NCBI RefSeq assembly: GCF_026212465.1
Contig: NC_080056.1
Coordinates: forward strand, 5,510,517 to 5,574,516
Length of the DNA stretch: 64,000 nucleotides
DNA from: Amaranthus tricolor
Taxonomy: Eukaryota; Streptophyta; Magnoliopsida; Caryophyllales; Amaranthaceae
Direction of reading: 5' to 3'
The first letter of the stretch is position 1, and every line of letters begins with the position of its first letter. Shown here piece after piece: positions 1 through 12,286 of this stretch. The position numbers and the translations under genes are program-made. The notes under the pieces were generated by a model. That model saw only the letters and a list, made by a program, of their open reading frames with translations. It searched no databases and was not told the origin of the DNA.

Positions 1-94
1 TCTAAAAATACTAGAATTTATTTAAGGTGCAGAACAAGATTTAGACATCTTTATTATTTTCCAATATGATTCCTATATTATTTCCAAACTGAAA

Positions 95-445
95 TGTGAC
101 TAAAATGTTATTCAGTATCATTTTTCAATATTATTTCCAAAATAAAAAAATAATATTTTAATATAGCAAAATTATGTTCCAAATTTGTTAAATAGCTGTA
201 GAATAATATTGTTCCTAAATTTATAGACCAGTATAAATTTTGTAATAATATTGTGAAATCTGTAGAATAATGTGACTAAAATGTTAATCAGTATCATTTT
301 TCAATATCATTTCCAAAATAAAAAATTAATATTTTAATATAGAAAAATTATTTTCCAAATTTGTTTAATAGCTGCAGAATAATATTGTTCATAAATTTAT
401 AGACCAGTATAAATTTTTGAATAATATTGTAAAATCTGATTAGAT
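95..445. repeat. Tandem duplication, two copies of a ~176-bp unit
   Basis: The sequence beginning TGTGACTAAAATGTTA at 95 recurs at 271 and stays alignable to about 445 with scattered substitutions. The unit is about 176 bp. It is AT-rich and non-coding, and nothing indicates a transposon. Confidence 0.8.
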
Positions 446-994
446 TTATTTGATTGATTAATTACAAAAGATTTTAAAACTTTACCTTATTTACTACTAA
501 CTTTTTGGCATATACAATCATCTAAAATATGTAATATCTTTTAATTATAATGGATAATTATCGAATAACATATTAATTATTTATGTAAAATATTAATTCT
601 CATTAAAATAAATTTGTAATAAATTAAGAAAAGAAAATAATTTTTAAAGTTTTTCATAGATAATCCTGTATATTACTTACATGGCTATATTAAAAAACTG
701 CACAAATTAAATAGATTACACGTTTATTATTTAAGTAAATAATAATTAATAATTAGGATAAGATATTGGTGAAATAAATTTCAAATGATAATTTTATCAC
801 CTATGTTTGACAAGTTTATAATACATAAATACTTAAATTAAGTTATATGTTAATTATTATAGTAAAAATTATGTTCTTTAGGCTTATAATATATTTTAAG
901 GTTTTACAAAGACATTGAACATTTAAATTATTTTTATATTACTTTATATGTGTAGAAATTTTTTATTATTTTATGTAATTACTTATAAACTATA

Positions 995-1256
995 CTCCCT
1001 CTTATTTATCCTTAAGTGTCTCATTTCCTTATTTGGTCAAGTCACCCTAAATCTCTCATTTCTATTTTGGGTATGTTACCTTTACTAATTTACCCCTATT
1101 AAACTTAGCTTTTTCACACTTTTATACATATTAACCCCATTCACCCCTATAAAAATTTTAAAAACACTATACTTTTTTCTTTCACATGTGGTTCCATTTA
1201 ACCACCTATAAAATGGTGAAAAGTCAAATAGGACACATTGGGTGAATAGAAGAGAG
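995..1256. mobile_element. Stowaway-like MITE (Tc1/mariner type)
   Basis: The left end CTCCCTCTTATTTATCC and the right end GGTGAATAGAAGAGAG are imperfect inverted repeats. A TA dinucleotide lies at each border (993-994 and 1257-1258). CTCCCTC termini and a TA target are the signature of plant Stowaway elements. The body has no coding capacity. Confidence 0.75.
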
Positions 1257-3375
1257 TATTATTTAGTGCATAATTTTATAATTATGTTTTATATAGTAAT
1301 ATATTAATAATATGAATCTCAATTTAATAGTAATACTTTTACGGTTTTTAAAACAAATAAATTTGTAGTTTTAATATACTTAAGAAATTAAAAGTCATAT
1401 AATAACTTAATTACACATATAAGATTACTAATTTTATATTCAAATAATTTATCTAGTATTAGTTATTATAATCCTAAAAGAAAATATAATTTTAAGTGGT
1501 TGAATAAACATAATTTTATGATCTAAAATCTGACCCAACAAATTTAATCTCATTTGTGATTCCTTTTTCATTCAATGCACTAACTATTTTAGTGTTTAAA
1601 ATATTTCATAATTATAATTAAAATTAAAGTTCCTTATTTGTGTGGAGTTTTTAAGCCTATTTGGCAAATGACTGTTAATTAGCTAAATTTGTTTGCTAGT
1701 TTAACTAGCTAAAAATATTAGTTAATAAACCTGTTGTTTGACCTAGTTAATCAAGCCAACACGTTGAAGATGTTTGGTTTATATTATTTATTGGATATTG
1801 ATTGTTTATTGGAAAGAAATTAAGTCAAAGGCAATGAAAAAACTATTATGAGTCCTCTTTGATTTAGCTTAAAATCATTTATTTTTAGTTTTTTGATCAG
1901 TCAAAAAGCCAAAAGTAAAAAGCCTAATTGTTAAATATTTTGTCATTTTATTTCTAGGTGATGAAAAAGGAAAAAAGGGAAATCAATCCTCTCATCTCAA
2001 GGTTAAAGTATTTACCTTAGTGAAAAATAGGCGAAATATTTTCCCCCTCTTTCAAAATATTTTCCGTATAAATTTAGATGTACCTACCTTTTAATCTATT
2101 AAAATATTTACCTTCTAAGCTAAAAAAACCAAAAAGGGTAAATCAAAGTGTATGGATGGAAGTAGAAAAGCTCAATGATTTAGGTTTGCTTGTAAATGGT
2201 AATAACTAAAGAAGAAATTCAGTGGCAACCTCTCCTTTTCAATCTCAAACACAATAACAAGTACCAAAGGAGATAATGATACTAATAATTATGATAATGA
2301 CATTGCTATCACTATTATAAATAGGCCCAACAAGCCACAATTGTTCATCCTCCAACTTTTTTTTTTGTTTGCCCTTAATCTTGACTAACTTGTTTTCCTC
2401 TTTTTCTTCTTAATGATCCTCTTTTGTGAGTAAAACAAATGCATCTTTTAGATTTAAATGCCCTTGGATTCTAATTAACAATAATAGTAATGACATGATT
2501 ATGTTCTTGATTAACAAGGATGTTTGTTAAATAATTGTACTTTTAGTGTTCATTGAAAGACAACATATATTGTTAGTTGCTTTTGGTAATAGTGTATTGG
2601 ACATCTTTCACTAATCTTCATTATTATTGATGTGGATTTGATATTTTTGAGATGTTGTTTAGAGTACATTGATTTAAAGTGCCTTTGTATTGTGGTACTC
2701 CCTCCTATTCGTTCTACTATTCTTCGTTCTACTATTCTTCTTTCCTTATTAGGTAAGTTCACCTTAGTTGTCCCATTTCTTTTTTTGACATTGATTTTTT
2801 TACCAAAATTATCCTCATTTTCCATGTGTTATTTCGAAAATACCCTCACTTACCTAACTAAACTAATATAATTAATTTACTAACTCTAATTAACCCTTTA
2901 ACTATTCCTCCCTTTTAAATCTACCCCCTCATTACTTCACTGACTTAGTGAAACCCTAACTTTTCAAGTTCTTCATCACGGAAAAAGAATAATATAGGAC
3001 TACATACATAACCCACTTCTAGCTCGCTCTAATTATAATATATAGAGGGTCTGTTTAAAACCCGCATAATAAAAAGTTAGAATCCCATCTTCAAGAGTCC
3101 CTTTATTATCCATCTTTCTAAAACTTATGAAGGAACATACAGCTCAAAAAACATAGTTTGAATTCAACAAGAACAAAGTGATCAAAAACATGAGCAAATT
3201 CTTAGAATGCTACTTATTTACATACTATTTACTTTTCAAGATTCAGATTAAGAACACAACAAGAAACAATGGTACAAATTGACACAGTTTTCATAAATAC
3301 TGAAGCATAAATATGTAAACTACCACACAAACTATAAGACAATAGTGGATTTGGCGGTGTATCCATCGAAAGCGT

Positions 3376-6300
3376 TTAGTGCCTCCATCTCTTAGAATGA
3401 CCTTCCTCCATGTATGGTTCCAGAAACCCTATGAACTGATTACAAACAAGAAATTCAATCAAAACAAGCAAAACAGCATAAAAATTTATGTATTATCTTG
3501 CTGTAAGAACTGAATTATTTTCATCGTCTTCATTAAACAAAGCAAAACTTATTTTTATCGGAATAAGACTAACAAAAGAAGATCAAAATGCAAAAAAGGG
3601 AAAACATCCAAATCCCAATCTTTAAATTTTCCTATACTATGCCCCCATGTATAGTGAAAGTATCATGTTGCAATATCCTTTCTTGTTCTTCACTCTGAAA
3701 ATTGTTTTGGCATAATCAACTGAGAAAAGCTGACTAAAGGGATACATAATTTGTTTAAGGAGCTACTCGTGTTTGTTGAGTTCGAGAATTTCTAGATATC
3801 TACGACAATGCCACTGAAAACATGTACCCTCGATGACTGAAATGTACCATGAAGAGAGAAATACATCGCCACACACATGTCTTTACATCATATATGACCC
3901 ACAACTAAATTATTTCACTAGCACTATGTTTGGATAGCAAATTAGCAAAGAAAAAAAGAAAGGAGAAGGGAAAGAAAGGACACAAATGGGTTAAGAAGGG
4001 AGAAAGCACATTGTTTGTTTAGAAGGGAAGGGAAAAGAAAGGAAAATGAGTATTTTCCCTCTTAAATCTTTTCACTTTAAGAGAGAATGTATTCTTAATA
4101 AAAATTGTTCGTGTTTTCCCTCCAAATTCCTCCCTTCCGAATCCCTCCCCTTCCATTTTGTTATCTAAACAAGGAATTATCCATCCTTCCAAATTTCTCC
4201 GCTTCCTTTCCCTCCTGATCTCTATCCAAATACAGTGTAAGGGTGTGTTTGGTATGCATTTTTTGGATCAAGTAAGGGAAACGGATAAGCAAATCCATTA
4301 CTTTGCATTTGTTAAGATAATTAGGTAATCATTTCCGTTTCCTTATGGTAATTGATTCCTCCAATTTGTTTCCACTCTCAAAGCTTCGGTATACCAAATA
4401 ACTAACAACAAAAACCCTTATCATTTCCTTTACCCCTGCTTAAGAGTTCCCTTTCCATTCCCTTTCCACTTTTTATACCAAACACCCCATAAGAGTATAT
4501 TTGTCATAATCTCTCTTTAATCTTGAGTCTTGACCTAGCTTCAAATTCTTCTGCTTCATAGTCTCTATTATAGACAAATTTATTAATCCTTTGCAAAAAG
4601 TCCTCATCACTACTGACTTAACATATACCTTTCTTTCAACTTTATCATTATACGTCGAATACAAAATTCATATACAAACTTGTCAAACACTTAGCAAGCG
4701 TGATTCTCACAACTGAGTCTAGGTTTCTTATAATAGAGGTAAGTTGTTTACCTCCCATGGCCTTAGGAAAAGCCTCAAATAACTAAGTATTTGAAGAAAC
4801 ATACGCCTTACTTATCATACCAATTGCAAAACTGACCCTTTTTTGTAACAAAAGTAAGGTCATTTGATTTACAATCATTAAATAACAATCATTAAAAGCT
4901 GGTATTCTAACATATTAGTCGTTGTTATATTTTTTCAAAGTGTATTAGTTGATATATTTTATTGAAAACTTGAATTACTATGATAAAATGGAGCAACATC
5001 ACAACAGTTAGCAATTGCGACGACATCCATGATTTTTTTAATGATTTTGCTGTAAGTATCGAACATAGGTTTGCATCTAGGAGTTAAGAATCAACTACTT
5101 AATGATAAAATTGTTTATCTACGTTAAAACCATAATTAAAAAAACCTACATTAGCTTCCTTCAATGGACAATCAAATTGTAAATATCTACTCACCTCATA
5201 GAAAACAAATGCATGTTAACATTACCTTAGCTCCATCTTTGGACCATCGAGCACCATAACCATCAGAAATTCTTATTTCAAATACACTTCCATGTGGTTG
5301 AACAATATATACATTCATCCATCGACAACGACTAATGATGCGGGTTATGACCTCAACAGCGAGCTGATTCTTGATGGAATCTGTCAGAAAGAAAAAACTA
5401 AATCATGGACTAATTCTTTAAGACAAGATGTTAAGAAATATTCCACAGCACTAGCCAGGAAGAAATCTTCTAGGATAACTAAATTCTGAGTTCCATGGTT
5501 GCAACTTGCATCCTTGAATTAACGGTTCGTGGTTTGGGCCGGTTCGGAACTTGTCGTAGACGATTCCTGTTCCGGGAAGGCTCTTAGGCGGTTCGGTTTC
5601 GGGTAACCCACCCAGTGGCCATCACTACCCACATCCAACCCCTGGCTTCTTTAAAAGATTTGCTAGTTACTAAACATCGTCAGCACCCTGTTACTTGAAT
5701 TTTTTACGGAACCAAATATTCATAGTTCTTTCATTTAAATTATAATATAATTACTAAAGTAAATAATTCATTATACCATGTGCGCTTCATATACAAGTGA
5801 AGCAAATGGCTCATTAATAGACTAAATATGGTGACTGCAATCATGGATCAACCACAAGTAATACTATTAAGTTGTGTACATCTCGCCCTCTCGTCTTCAC
5901 CCATTAGTTGCATTACAACAATGTAATGTTTCAGCATCTTATTGTCTTTCAAGTAAAGGAAATGTCCAAGACTGCTCTAACTATCGAGAAATAAGACTCA
6001 TGAGCCATACTACAACGTTGGAAAGAGTAATAGAGATACGTATGAGGAGAAGTACCTTCATATTAGAGAATCAATTTAAATTTATACTAAGGAGATCTAC
6101 AATGAAAGCAATTCATCATATGAGACAAATGAGGGAGTATTACCATTTCCTTCAACGTTTCCCCAAAATCTATCACTGCATCTATTGACATGCTTGGTCA
6201 ATGCTCTAGCCCCTGCAGTCAAGGTACTTCCTTTAATCTAGAGCCAACAAGAAATAAATTATATGAAATGAGCATAAGAATGTAAAGGTAGAGAATATAT

Positions 6301-6568
6301 TTAGACATTTTACAAATACAATCGTAGTCACTTGTAAAAGTGTAATGAAGATTATGGAATCTCAATTTGTTAAGCAGAAAACGAATCTTGCTCAGCTAAC
6401 CATACATAAAATAATTATTGGATTTCCAAACTAGTTCTATATGGAATTAAGTACAAACGTAAGATGATCAATGATTTGATACATCAAGGTAAAATATAAA
6501 ATCAATAAACCTTTTCCTACTTCTTTCTTTTTTTGTTTTGGAAGGGCGAAAATTGAGGAAATACTCAT
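3376..6568 (-). CDS. Unrecognised conserved-looking plant protein, 113 aa, four exons
   Basis: Exons on the minus strand: 6568-6511, 6212-6144, 5380-5226 and 3435-3376. All borders are GT-AG and phases agree, giving 113 residues. The product is small and soluble, with no signal peptide or membrane helix. The N-terminus is basic (KQKKKEVGK). The middle holds NRCSDRFWGN, then a predicted alpha/beta segment (QLAVEVITRIISRCRWMNV), VFEIRISDGYGARW, and a C-terminus GFLEPYMEEGHSKRWRH. The dense W, R and G pattern looks conserved and I have the impression of a plant-wide family, but I cannot name it or assign a function. The start is the first ATG in the first supported exon, whose donor (AAAAG/GTTTAT) is weak, so exon 1 is the least certain part. 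The next gene upstream, the ASCH gene, ends only about 600 bp away on the same strand, and a MITE fills much of the gap. Confidence 0.72.
3922..4237. mobile_element. MITE candidate with CACT...AGTG inverted ends
   Basis: The left end CACTATGTTTGGATAG is inverted at the right end as CTATCCAAATACAGTG, with about two mismatches. The flanking trinucleotides are TAG and TAA, so a Tourist-type 3-bp target is possible but imperfect. The body is purine-rich on the left and pyrimidine-rich on the right, as expected of a foldback element. It lies in the last intron of the 113-residue gene and abuts the next MITE. Confidence 0.55.
4241..4489. mobile_element. Tourist-like MITE (PIF/Harbinger type)
   Basis: The inverted ends GGGTGTGTTTGGTATGC and, at the right, ATACCAAACACCCCA are flanked by TAA on both sides (4238-4240 and 4490-4492). 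A GGGTGTTTGG-type terminus and a TAA target are characteristic of Tourist elements. It is 249 bp long, non-coding, and inside the last intron of the 113-residue gene. Confidence 0.75.
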
Positions 6569-6774
6569 AGCATGAAGTCAGAACAATGCTCTCTCCCCTT
6601 ACATGTGCGATCACCAATTACTTTACAAGAACATTTATTAATGAAAGAAAGTGGTATGAAAAAAAAATTTGGAGAGGGAAGCACAGTTTCACTAAAGCAA
6701 CAAAACGGGGACAAAACTATCATTAGATAAACCCTATATAAAACCAAGGACCTTCAGCTCCTATATACACAATT

Positions 6775-7117
6775 GGAGTGTTTGACAATTGGCCGTTAGT
6801 TGGCTTATTTGAACAGCTGGAAATGTAGGCTTTTTTTGGCTTTTAAGCCAGCTGAAAAAGCCAGCTGTTTATGGAGAAGTTCGGTAAATTTAAGTATTGG
6901 TTGTCGGTTGTTTATTAAAGAATATGTGGGTCAATAAGCCAAAAGTCAACCAAAAAAGCTAACTAGAGTAGTATTTTTATTTTGGCTTAAAGCCATCTTT
7001 TCTGCTGACTTAAAAACCATGTACCAAACATGTTTCTTGGCTGTTTGACCGACCGGCAAGCCAAAATCCAAAAGCTAACCAAAAACCTAAGCAAAAAGCC
7101 ATGAACCAAACGCTCCC
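6775..7117. mobile_element. MITE between two host genes
   Basis: The left end GGAGTGTTTGAC and the right end CCAAACGCTCCC are imperfect inverted repeats, and AATT flanks both sides (6771-6774 and 7118-7121). The interior repeats AGCC/GGCT words and folds on itself. It fills most of the space between the ASCH gene stop (7163) and the start of the 113-residue gene (6568). The superfamily is uncertain: the ends look Tourist-like but the 4-bp flank does not fit. Confidence 0.6.
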
Positions 7118-7162
7118 AATTAATATCTCTATCACCTATACACTCCTTTTTATACACACATG

Positions 7163-10100
7163 TCATGAATGAAAACAAAAGGCCACACAATTTTTTTTCC
7201 ATACATTTGAATTATGCACCGATGCAAATGATGAGAAGAGGACTGATCTTGGAGGTGGAAGTGCCTCTGGAATTGTTCCTACAGTTTGCTTAAGCCCTAG
7301 GAAGCTCTGGATGCCCCTATAACCAAGGCCCTGCTCAAATATTAAAAAAAGGGTAATGATCAACTTTCTCATATTAGAGATCCCACATAGTCATACTTAT
7401 GTTTAATCCCTATACCATAATGTATTTGTGCACTGTGACTATATCCATACTTACAGTAAATAAGTTGCTGATAACAATCAAGCCATTCAAGAATTCTTGA
7501 TGCAATAATGTTTTGATGTCCAGTGCATGTTAGATCTTTTGATTTTTTTTCAAGCTTTTTGGGGAGGGAACATTGAACTCCATGGCACAGTTGTCTTTAG
7601 GTATGAGCATTGAGCCAAGAGGAAAATAAGAGGGAAAAAAGAATCAAGACGTAAAAGAAACTTACTGAAACAATGTCACATAAGACAATGTAAGGCTGAG
7701 AATCTGGTTTGCCAACACATATTGCAAGCATACCATTTAACTGTTCCTTTTCCTTAGTGTAGAACTTCCTGTAGATTTTCTCACCTGAAAGGGAATCTCC
7801 AACAATCAGTTCATATCTATACAATTAATCAAAAAGGAAACGTGTGGTCATAACATCAGCAATACCACTAGTAACTCCAAGAAAGAGGGGACCATTCACT
7901 TTTTTGCTGGTTTTTCTTACAAAGGTTTACAAGAAGCTTAACTGCTTAAGCCTTCTCGAGACTACTTCCAAACAAGTTTAAGGTCCTCAGAGTCACACCA
8001 CAATGTTAATATACCTACTTTTCTGTGCTCTTCATTTTATTTTCTAGTACACATATTTTTAGGTGCCGTAATCACAGGCCAGAGACCCAACACATACAAA
8101 CTCCATTTCCATCCCCTCCCCACATCGTCAACACCAAATGAAAAATACAAGCTTTCCACTCACCCTAATAAATTTAGAATTAAAACAACATAACTAAAAA
8201 TAATCTTCTAGAGAATTCTTGATGGAAGGCCTTGTTCCATACCAAACACAAGCCCAAGGTTGGAGGTTCTTAGTGGGTTCAGAGTTCAAGTTGTTGTGAA
8301 GCTTTAGAGTCCCTTGGTTCTCAAGCTTGCACGTTTAGACTCGATTTTAATGTGGTCTTGAGCGTAAGGGGAAAAGAGAGTCCCAATCATGTGGGTATTT
8401 TCCCAACTTGAAAGAGAAGGGGGACTATGTTGAAAATGGTTCGGTGACAAGTTCAAAGAGAAAGAAGAAAATTGCCTCATGTGATTAAATTAGGAAGAGG
8501 AAAAGTGGTTTATAACGTATCTCGCAAATTAGCACCAAAACCAACTAGTTTAAGCATTAGGCTATAACGTGCTATGCTCGTTGGTGCTACACTCTTACCA
8601 GTCTCCCTATTTGTTTCCATGTAATGTTTGTGAAAAATACTTAAAAACAACATCCTTAGTTTCAGTTGTCACTAACAAGTGGAAAGTTCCACAGCAACTC
8701 TCACACTAATTGTTTTTCCTCATTTGGTTCTCAGTTCTAGTCCTTCCGTTCCAGCTTTTTAAACCAATAAGTTTACCTTATGGTAGCCGTCAATGAAAAA
8801 CATTCAACTTAATACAAAGACCAATTACCTTCTTCAATGGTTCCTACTCCTGGAAGCACGTGCTCTAAATTTTCAGAGCCCAACATCTCTAAGAATGATG
8901 AATAATGGCGAACATCCTGGGAATAATCACATGTTATGGTATAGATTTATAAATTTGGCTCCACACTTGAAGATGTCTCACGTACGTCAATACCTGAACT
9001 TCAAGCATCAAGCACTTGTTGAAGAAAATTATATCCCCTGGTTGAATACTATAAATAAAAGAAGTTCGATCAAGCAAAATATCAAATGCCAGAAAACTTG
9101 AAAATATAGGAAAAGCAATTGACATGTGAAGTACAATTACATATCAATATGGTTAGTTTTTGTTCAATCTACATTATAACCAGTGTCACATGATTCGCTA
9201 ATCTCTTCGAGAATTGCAAATTGAAAAGAGCGAATTATGGTCGGTTTTGGGCTATTCTTGGGAAATTTTGATCGAATCGCGAATTCAAGAAGTGAATTAG
9301 CTAACGAATTATGTTACACTGATTATAACTTTCGCACTTTTGTGATATATTTAGTTTAATCATGCCTTTTAAAGAGTAAACAAAAGAAACAAGCCATTTA
9401 CCGATTGTAGTTTCCTACTGCACACCTTCCTTCAACTGTTTTCATGCCATCTGTATGAAGATCAAATTCATCAGATCAAACTATGGGTCAGAACAATGCA
9501 GATTAATGGACTTCTATCGGAGCATCGATATACCTTTCAACTGTGTAAAATATGGCTCCTGAACATGAAGTTCAAATTTGATGCTCTTCAACATCTAGAC
9601 AAAGTAAATTTAATCAAAAAAAACTAAAAATTAACCCATTTAGACTGATTCTAGTATATATCAAACAAAATCATCTCTGGTTAACAACTTACATTTACCA
9701 ATTGAGACCCCTTTTGTGAAATTAACTTATTCCAATTATCTTTCGTCTCTTTGAAAGACTGATCCTCACACAATGGTGGCACATCCTCACTTGTCGAAAG
9801 GAATGATCCAGAAACTATCCATTGTTCCAAAGCAGAAGCTAAAAGCTTGTATAAAGGATATGGTGGCACCCCTTCAGTAAAATCTGCATCAACCCGATCA
9901 TATGCAATGAGCCAATGAAATACCCAGTTTGTTTATCATCATACCCCGTCACGCTTATAGAAGCTATAATCAAGATTGGATCATAACAAGCATACCCTTA
10001 ACATAAATAATGAGGTTGCGATCGGTGAAACCTTGAACTCCATACACAACACAAATAGCTTGACAAGGAAAAATACCCAATTTATTATGGAAAAATTACC

Positions 10101-11230
10101 CACAATAATCCAATCATTTACTGATTTTCCTGTAATAATCTAACTTTTGATTAAACATGAATAATCCCATCCCAACTATAAGAAGTGTTTGCTCTTACCT
10201 CGTTGTTGCTCAAAATAAACAAGTAAATATAAAATTAAATTATAAAATTATTTAAAAGTGTTAAAAATTAAAAAGCTAAATCAAGTAAGGTTATTTTTTT
10301 ATTTTAATTTTTAATATTTTTGATTTTTGATTTTTATTTTTTTATAACAATGTTCATGGTAAATAACCCTAAATTAGTGTTATTTATGGTTAATCAAAAG
10401 TTGTAGGAAAATCAATAAAAGATTGAATTATTCTAGTTAATTTTACCATTTATTATTGAATGTAATTTAGTGAACAAAGCAAAAGAAAACTATTAACAGA
10501 CGGTGGTGTGTGGTGCTGTGTGTGCACTGCTGTGGCTGCTGTTGTGTGTGCATACCATGCCCTCTGCTGTACTTGTCTTCTGATTATTCTCTGCTGCTCC
10601 TTTAATATTCCTCTTGTCCTTTGTGGTCCCATGTACATATAATAAATGGTGTATTGGTGTGCCATGATCGGGGAGCCCTTGTGCTCACTCACTATATATA
10701 TGTAATGCTTGTCAATCAAGCAGGGACACATTTGAATGAATGAAATACTATCCATTCCATGTCTAATTTGAACACTCATCAAAAACCCTTTCAAGCATAT
10801 AAAAATTCTATGTTCATGAATTTCATGGTCACAAATTATGCAACCGGAGTACTTTAACAGTCACCACACTCGATTTGAGCAACCCAGGACTCTCAAGTAT
10901 CAAGTTCAACTACCAAAATGGAAGGGTGACCCGTGACCCAACAGCAAAATACACGCCCAATTTTGATAATACACGCCCAATTTTGATGACCCAATTGAAT
11001 TTGAGGCTAAATATACAGGGATTACCAAACAAAGAAAGATTGGAGTGATTACCAGTATGATTGCCAATGTCATCATGTTTTAGAAGTCCAGAACAGAAGT
11101 CAGCAGATAAGTTAAGGTCGAAGCCAAGGGTGCCATTGATGGAAGATTGAAGAACAAATTTGAGAAGATCATGGAGGCAGTTGCTGAGTTGAACAGGAGA
11201 CACCCATGGAGAAACAATTTTTTCGTCCAT
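7163..11230 (-). CDS. ASCH-domain (putative RNA-binding) protein, eight exons, 302 aa
   Basis: Exons on the minus strand: 11230-11053, 9883-9693, 9594-9534, 9450-9402, 9048-8994, 8916-8829, 7784-7666 and 7330-7163. All introns are GT-AG and every phase closes, giving 302 residues. Residues 125-240 carry an ASCH fold: FELHVQEPYFTQLKDGMKT, then VEGRC, then the hallmark IQPGDIIFF, then VRHYSSFLEMLG and LPGVGTIEEG. ASCH domains resemble PUA domains and are thought to bind RNA; the family includes the activating signal cointegrator 1 relatives. The tail has GLGYRGIQSFLG and TIPEALPPPRS. The start is the ATG giving MDEKIVSPW; an in-frame ATG at 11329 would add 33 residues. A 0.35-kb MITE sits in intron 1 and a 141-bp hAT MITE in intron 4. 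The last residues, after PPPRS, read into low-complexity sequence, so the true end may be slightly different. Confidence 0.85.
9181..9321. mobile_element. Small hAT-type MITE with 8-bp target duplication
   Basis: The left end CAGTGTCACATGATTCGCTA is inverted at the right end as AACGAATTATGTTACACTG. The 8-bp duplication ATTATAAC is perfect at 9173-9180 and 9322-9329. CA...TG termini and an 8-bp target are hAT hallmarks. It is 141 bp, non-coding, and within intron 4 of the ASCH gene. Confidence 0.88.
10089..10447. mobile_element. Mutator-type MITE with 9-bp target duplication
   Basis: The element begins GGAAAAATTACCC and ends TTAATTTTACC. The arms remain roughly complementary for about 70 bp (AATCCAATC facing GATTGAATT; TAACTTTTGATTAA facing TTAATCAAAAGTT). 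The 9-bp duplication ATTTATTAT is perfect at 10080-10088 and 10448-10456. Long inverted arms and a 9-bp target point to Mutator-like elements. It lies in intron 1 of the ASCH gene. Confidence 0.82.
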
Positions 11231-12286
11231 CTTCCTTCCAGAAGTTCCCGATCCGCTTTCTCTACATAGACAAAATGGGCATTTTTTCCTTTCACACCCA
11301 AAATGATGGCCACCGGGCGGATTACTCACAACCGAATGGGTCCCAAACCGGCAAGAAGCTGTGGTCAGGTTGGATTATAAGGTTCTACGGGGGAGCAGAC
11401 CAACTGGGCATGTTTGTTTTCTTGGACATAAACCACATATCGGTTGTTAAGTAACTCTATATTGTGGTTATTAAAATTTGCTATTGAAATATAAGTTTGA
11501 CTTTTCACCATGGTTAAAAGCTAACTCATCACACTAATTAACTATTTAGAAAATTCATTATTAATTTTTGTATGATTATAATTAAAAGGCATATTTTCGT
11601 CGGACATTTGCATTGTCCCACCAACCTTCAGTGTTTCTTTGCTAAATGTTTATTGAAAGATCTTGTACCACTACTTAACACGTATACACAAACAATTGAA
11701 TTTTATGTACATTCTTAATTTACATAATATAATAATATTTGCAAAACTTTAAAGTATTTATCTTTGCTGAAAGTGCATGATATTAATAGTAATATTTTGG
11801 CGCCTTTACTTTCACAAATTTGACATGTGCATATTAAAACATTTATCGGTTGCTTTAAAAAATATGACCACATATGTGAAACGGCTCTACCACTGGGTGG
11901 TGGCATTACCGGAAAAGATTGCCTTATTGTTTCCTCTCCTTCTAAATTGAAACGTAAAGATATACTCGAATACTACAATAAAAATATACAATTAATAATT
12001 TATATTTTACATTAGTTGAACGATAAAACTAACCAATATTAAGAAAATAGACACATTTACCACAACACAACCTTATTGTCGTTGTTGTACACCTTGTGAT
12101 CTCGTTGATGATTGTCGAGATCTAATTACTCCAGTAGAGGTTGATGGTTTATTTTCTTCTTCCTTTTCAATTTCTAACATTTCTAGTTTCTACCGCTTCA
12201 TTTGCATGATTATCTAATTCTTAGTTGAACACTTCTTGATAATTTAGCTCATTCTTAAAGTTACTAATTGAAGGTGTTGTTGATAC
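11231..12286. other. Intergenic, upstream of the ASCH gene, no gene seen
   Basis: This stretch should contain the promoter and 5' leader of the ASCH gene on the minus strand. I could not pick out a convincing TATA box. The short open frames on both strands show no family resemblance. Confidence 0.5.

Larger units (their letters stand above)
1..3375. other. AT-rich intergenic DNA, no gene seen
   Basis: Very AT-rich sequence with no supportable exon on either strand. It contains a two-copy tandem duplication near its left end and a Stowaway-like MITE, both listed separately. Around 2699 a CTCCCTCC word resembles the left end of another Stowaway-like element, but I could not find a matching right end. 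The short open frames here are chance frames in low-complexity DNA. Confidence 0.6.

Noticed and set aside
2699..3050. Second Stowaway element starting CTCCCTCCTATTCG
   Set aside because: A left end is plausible but no inverted right end with TA was found; left as a possible truncated copy.
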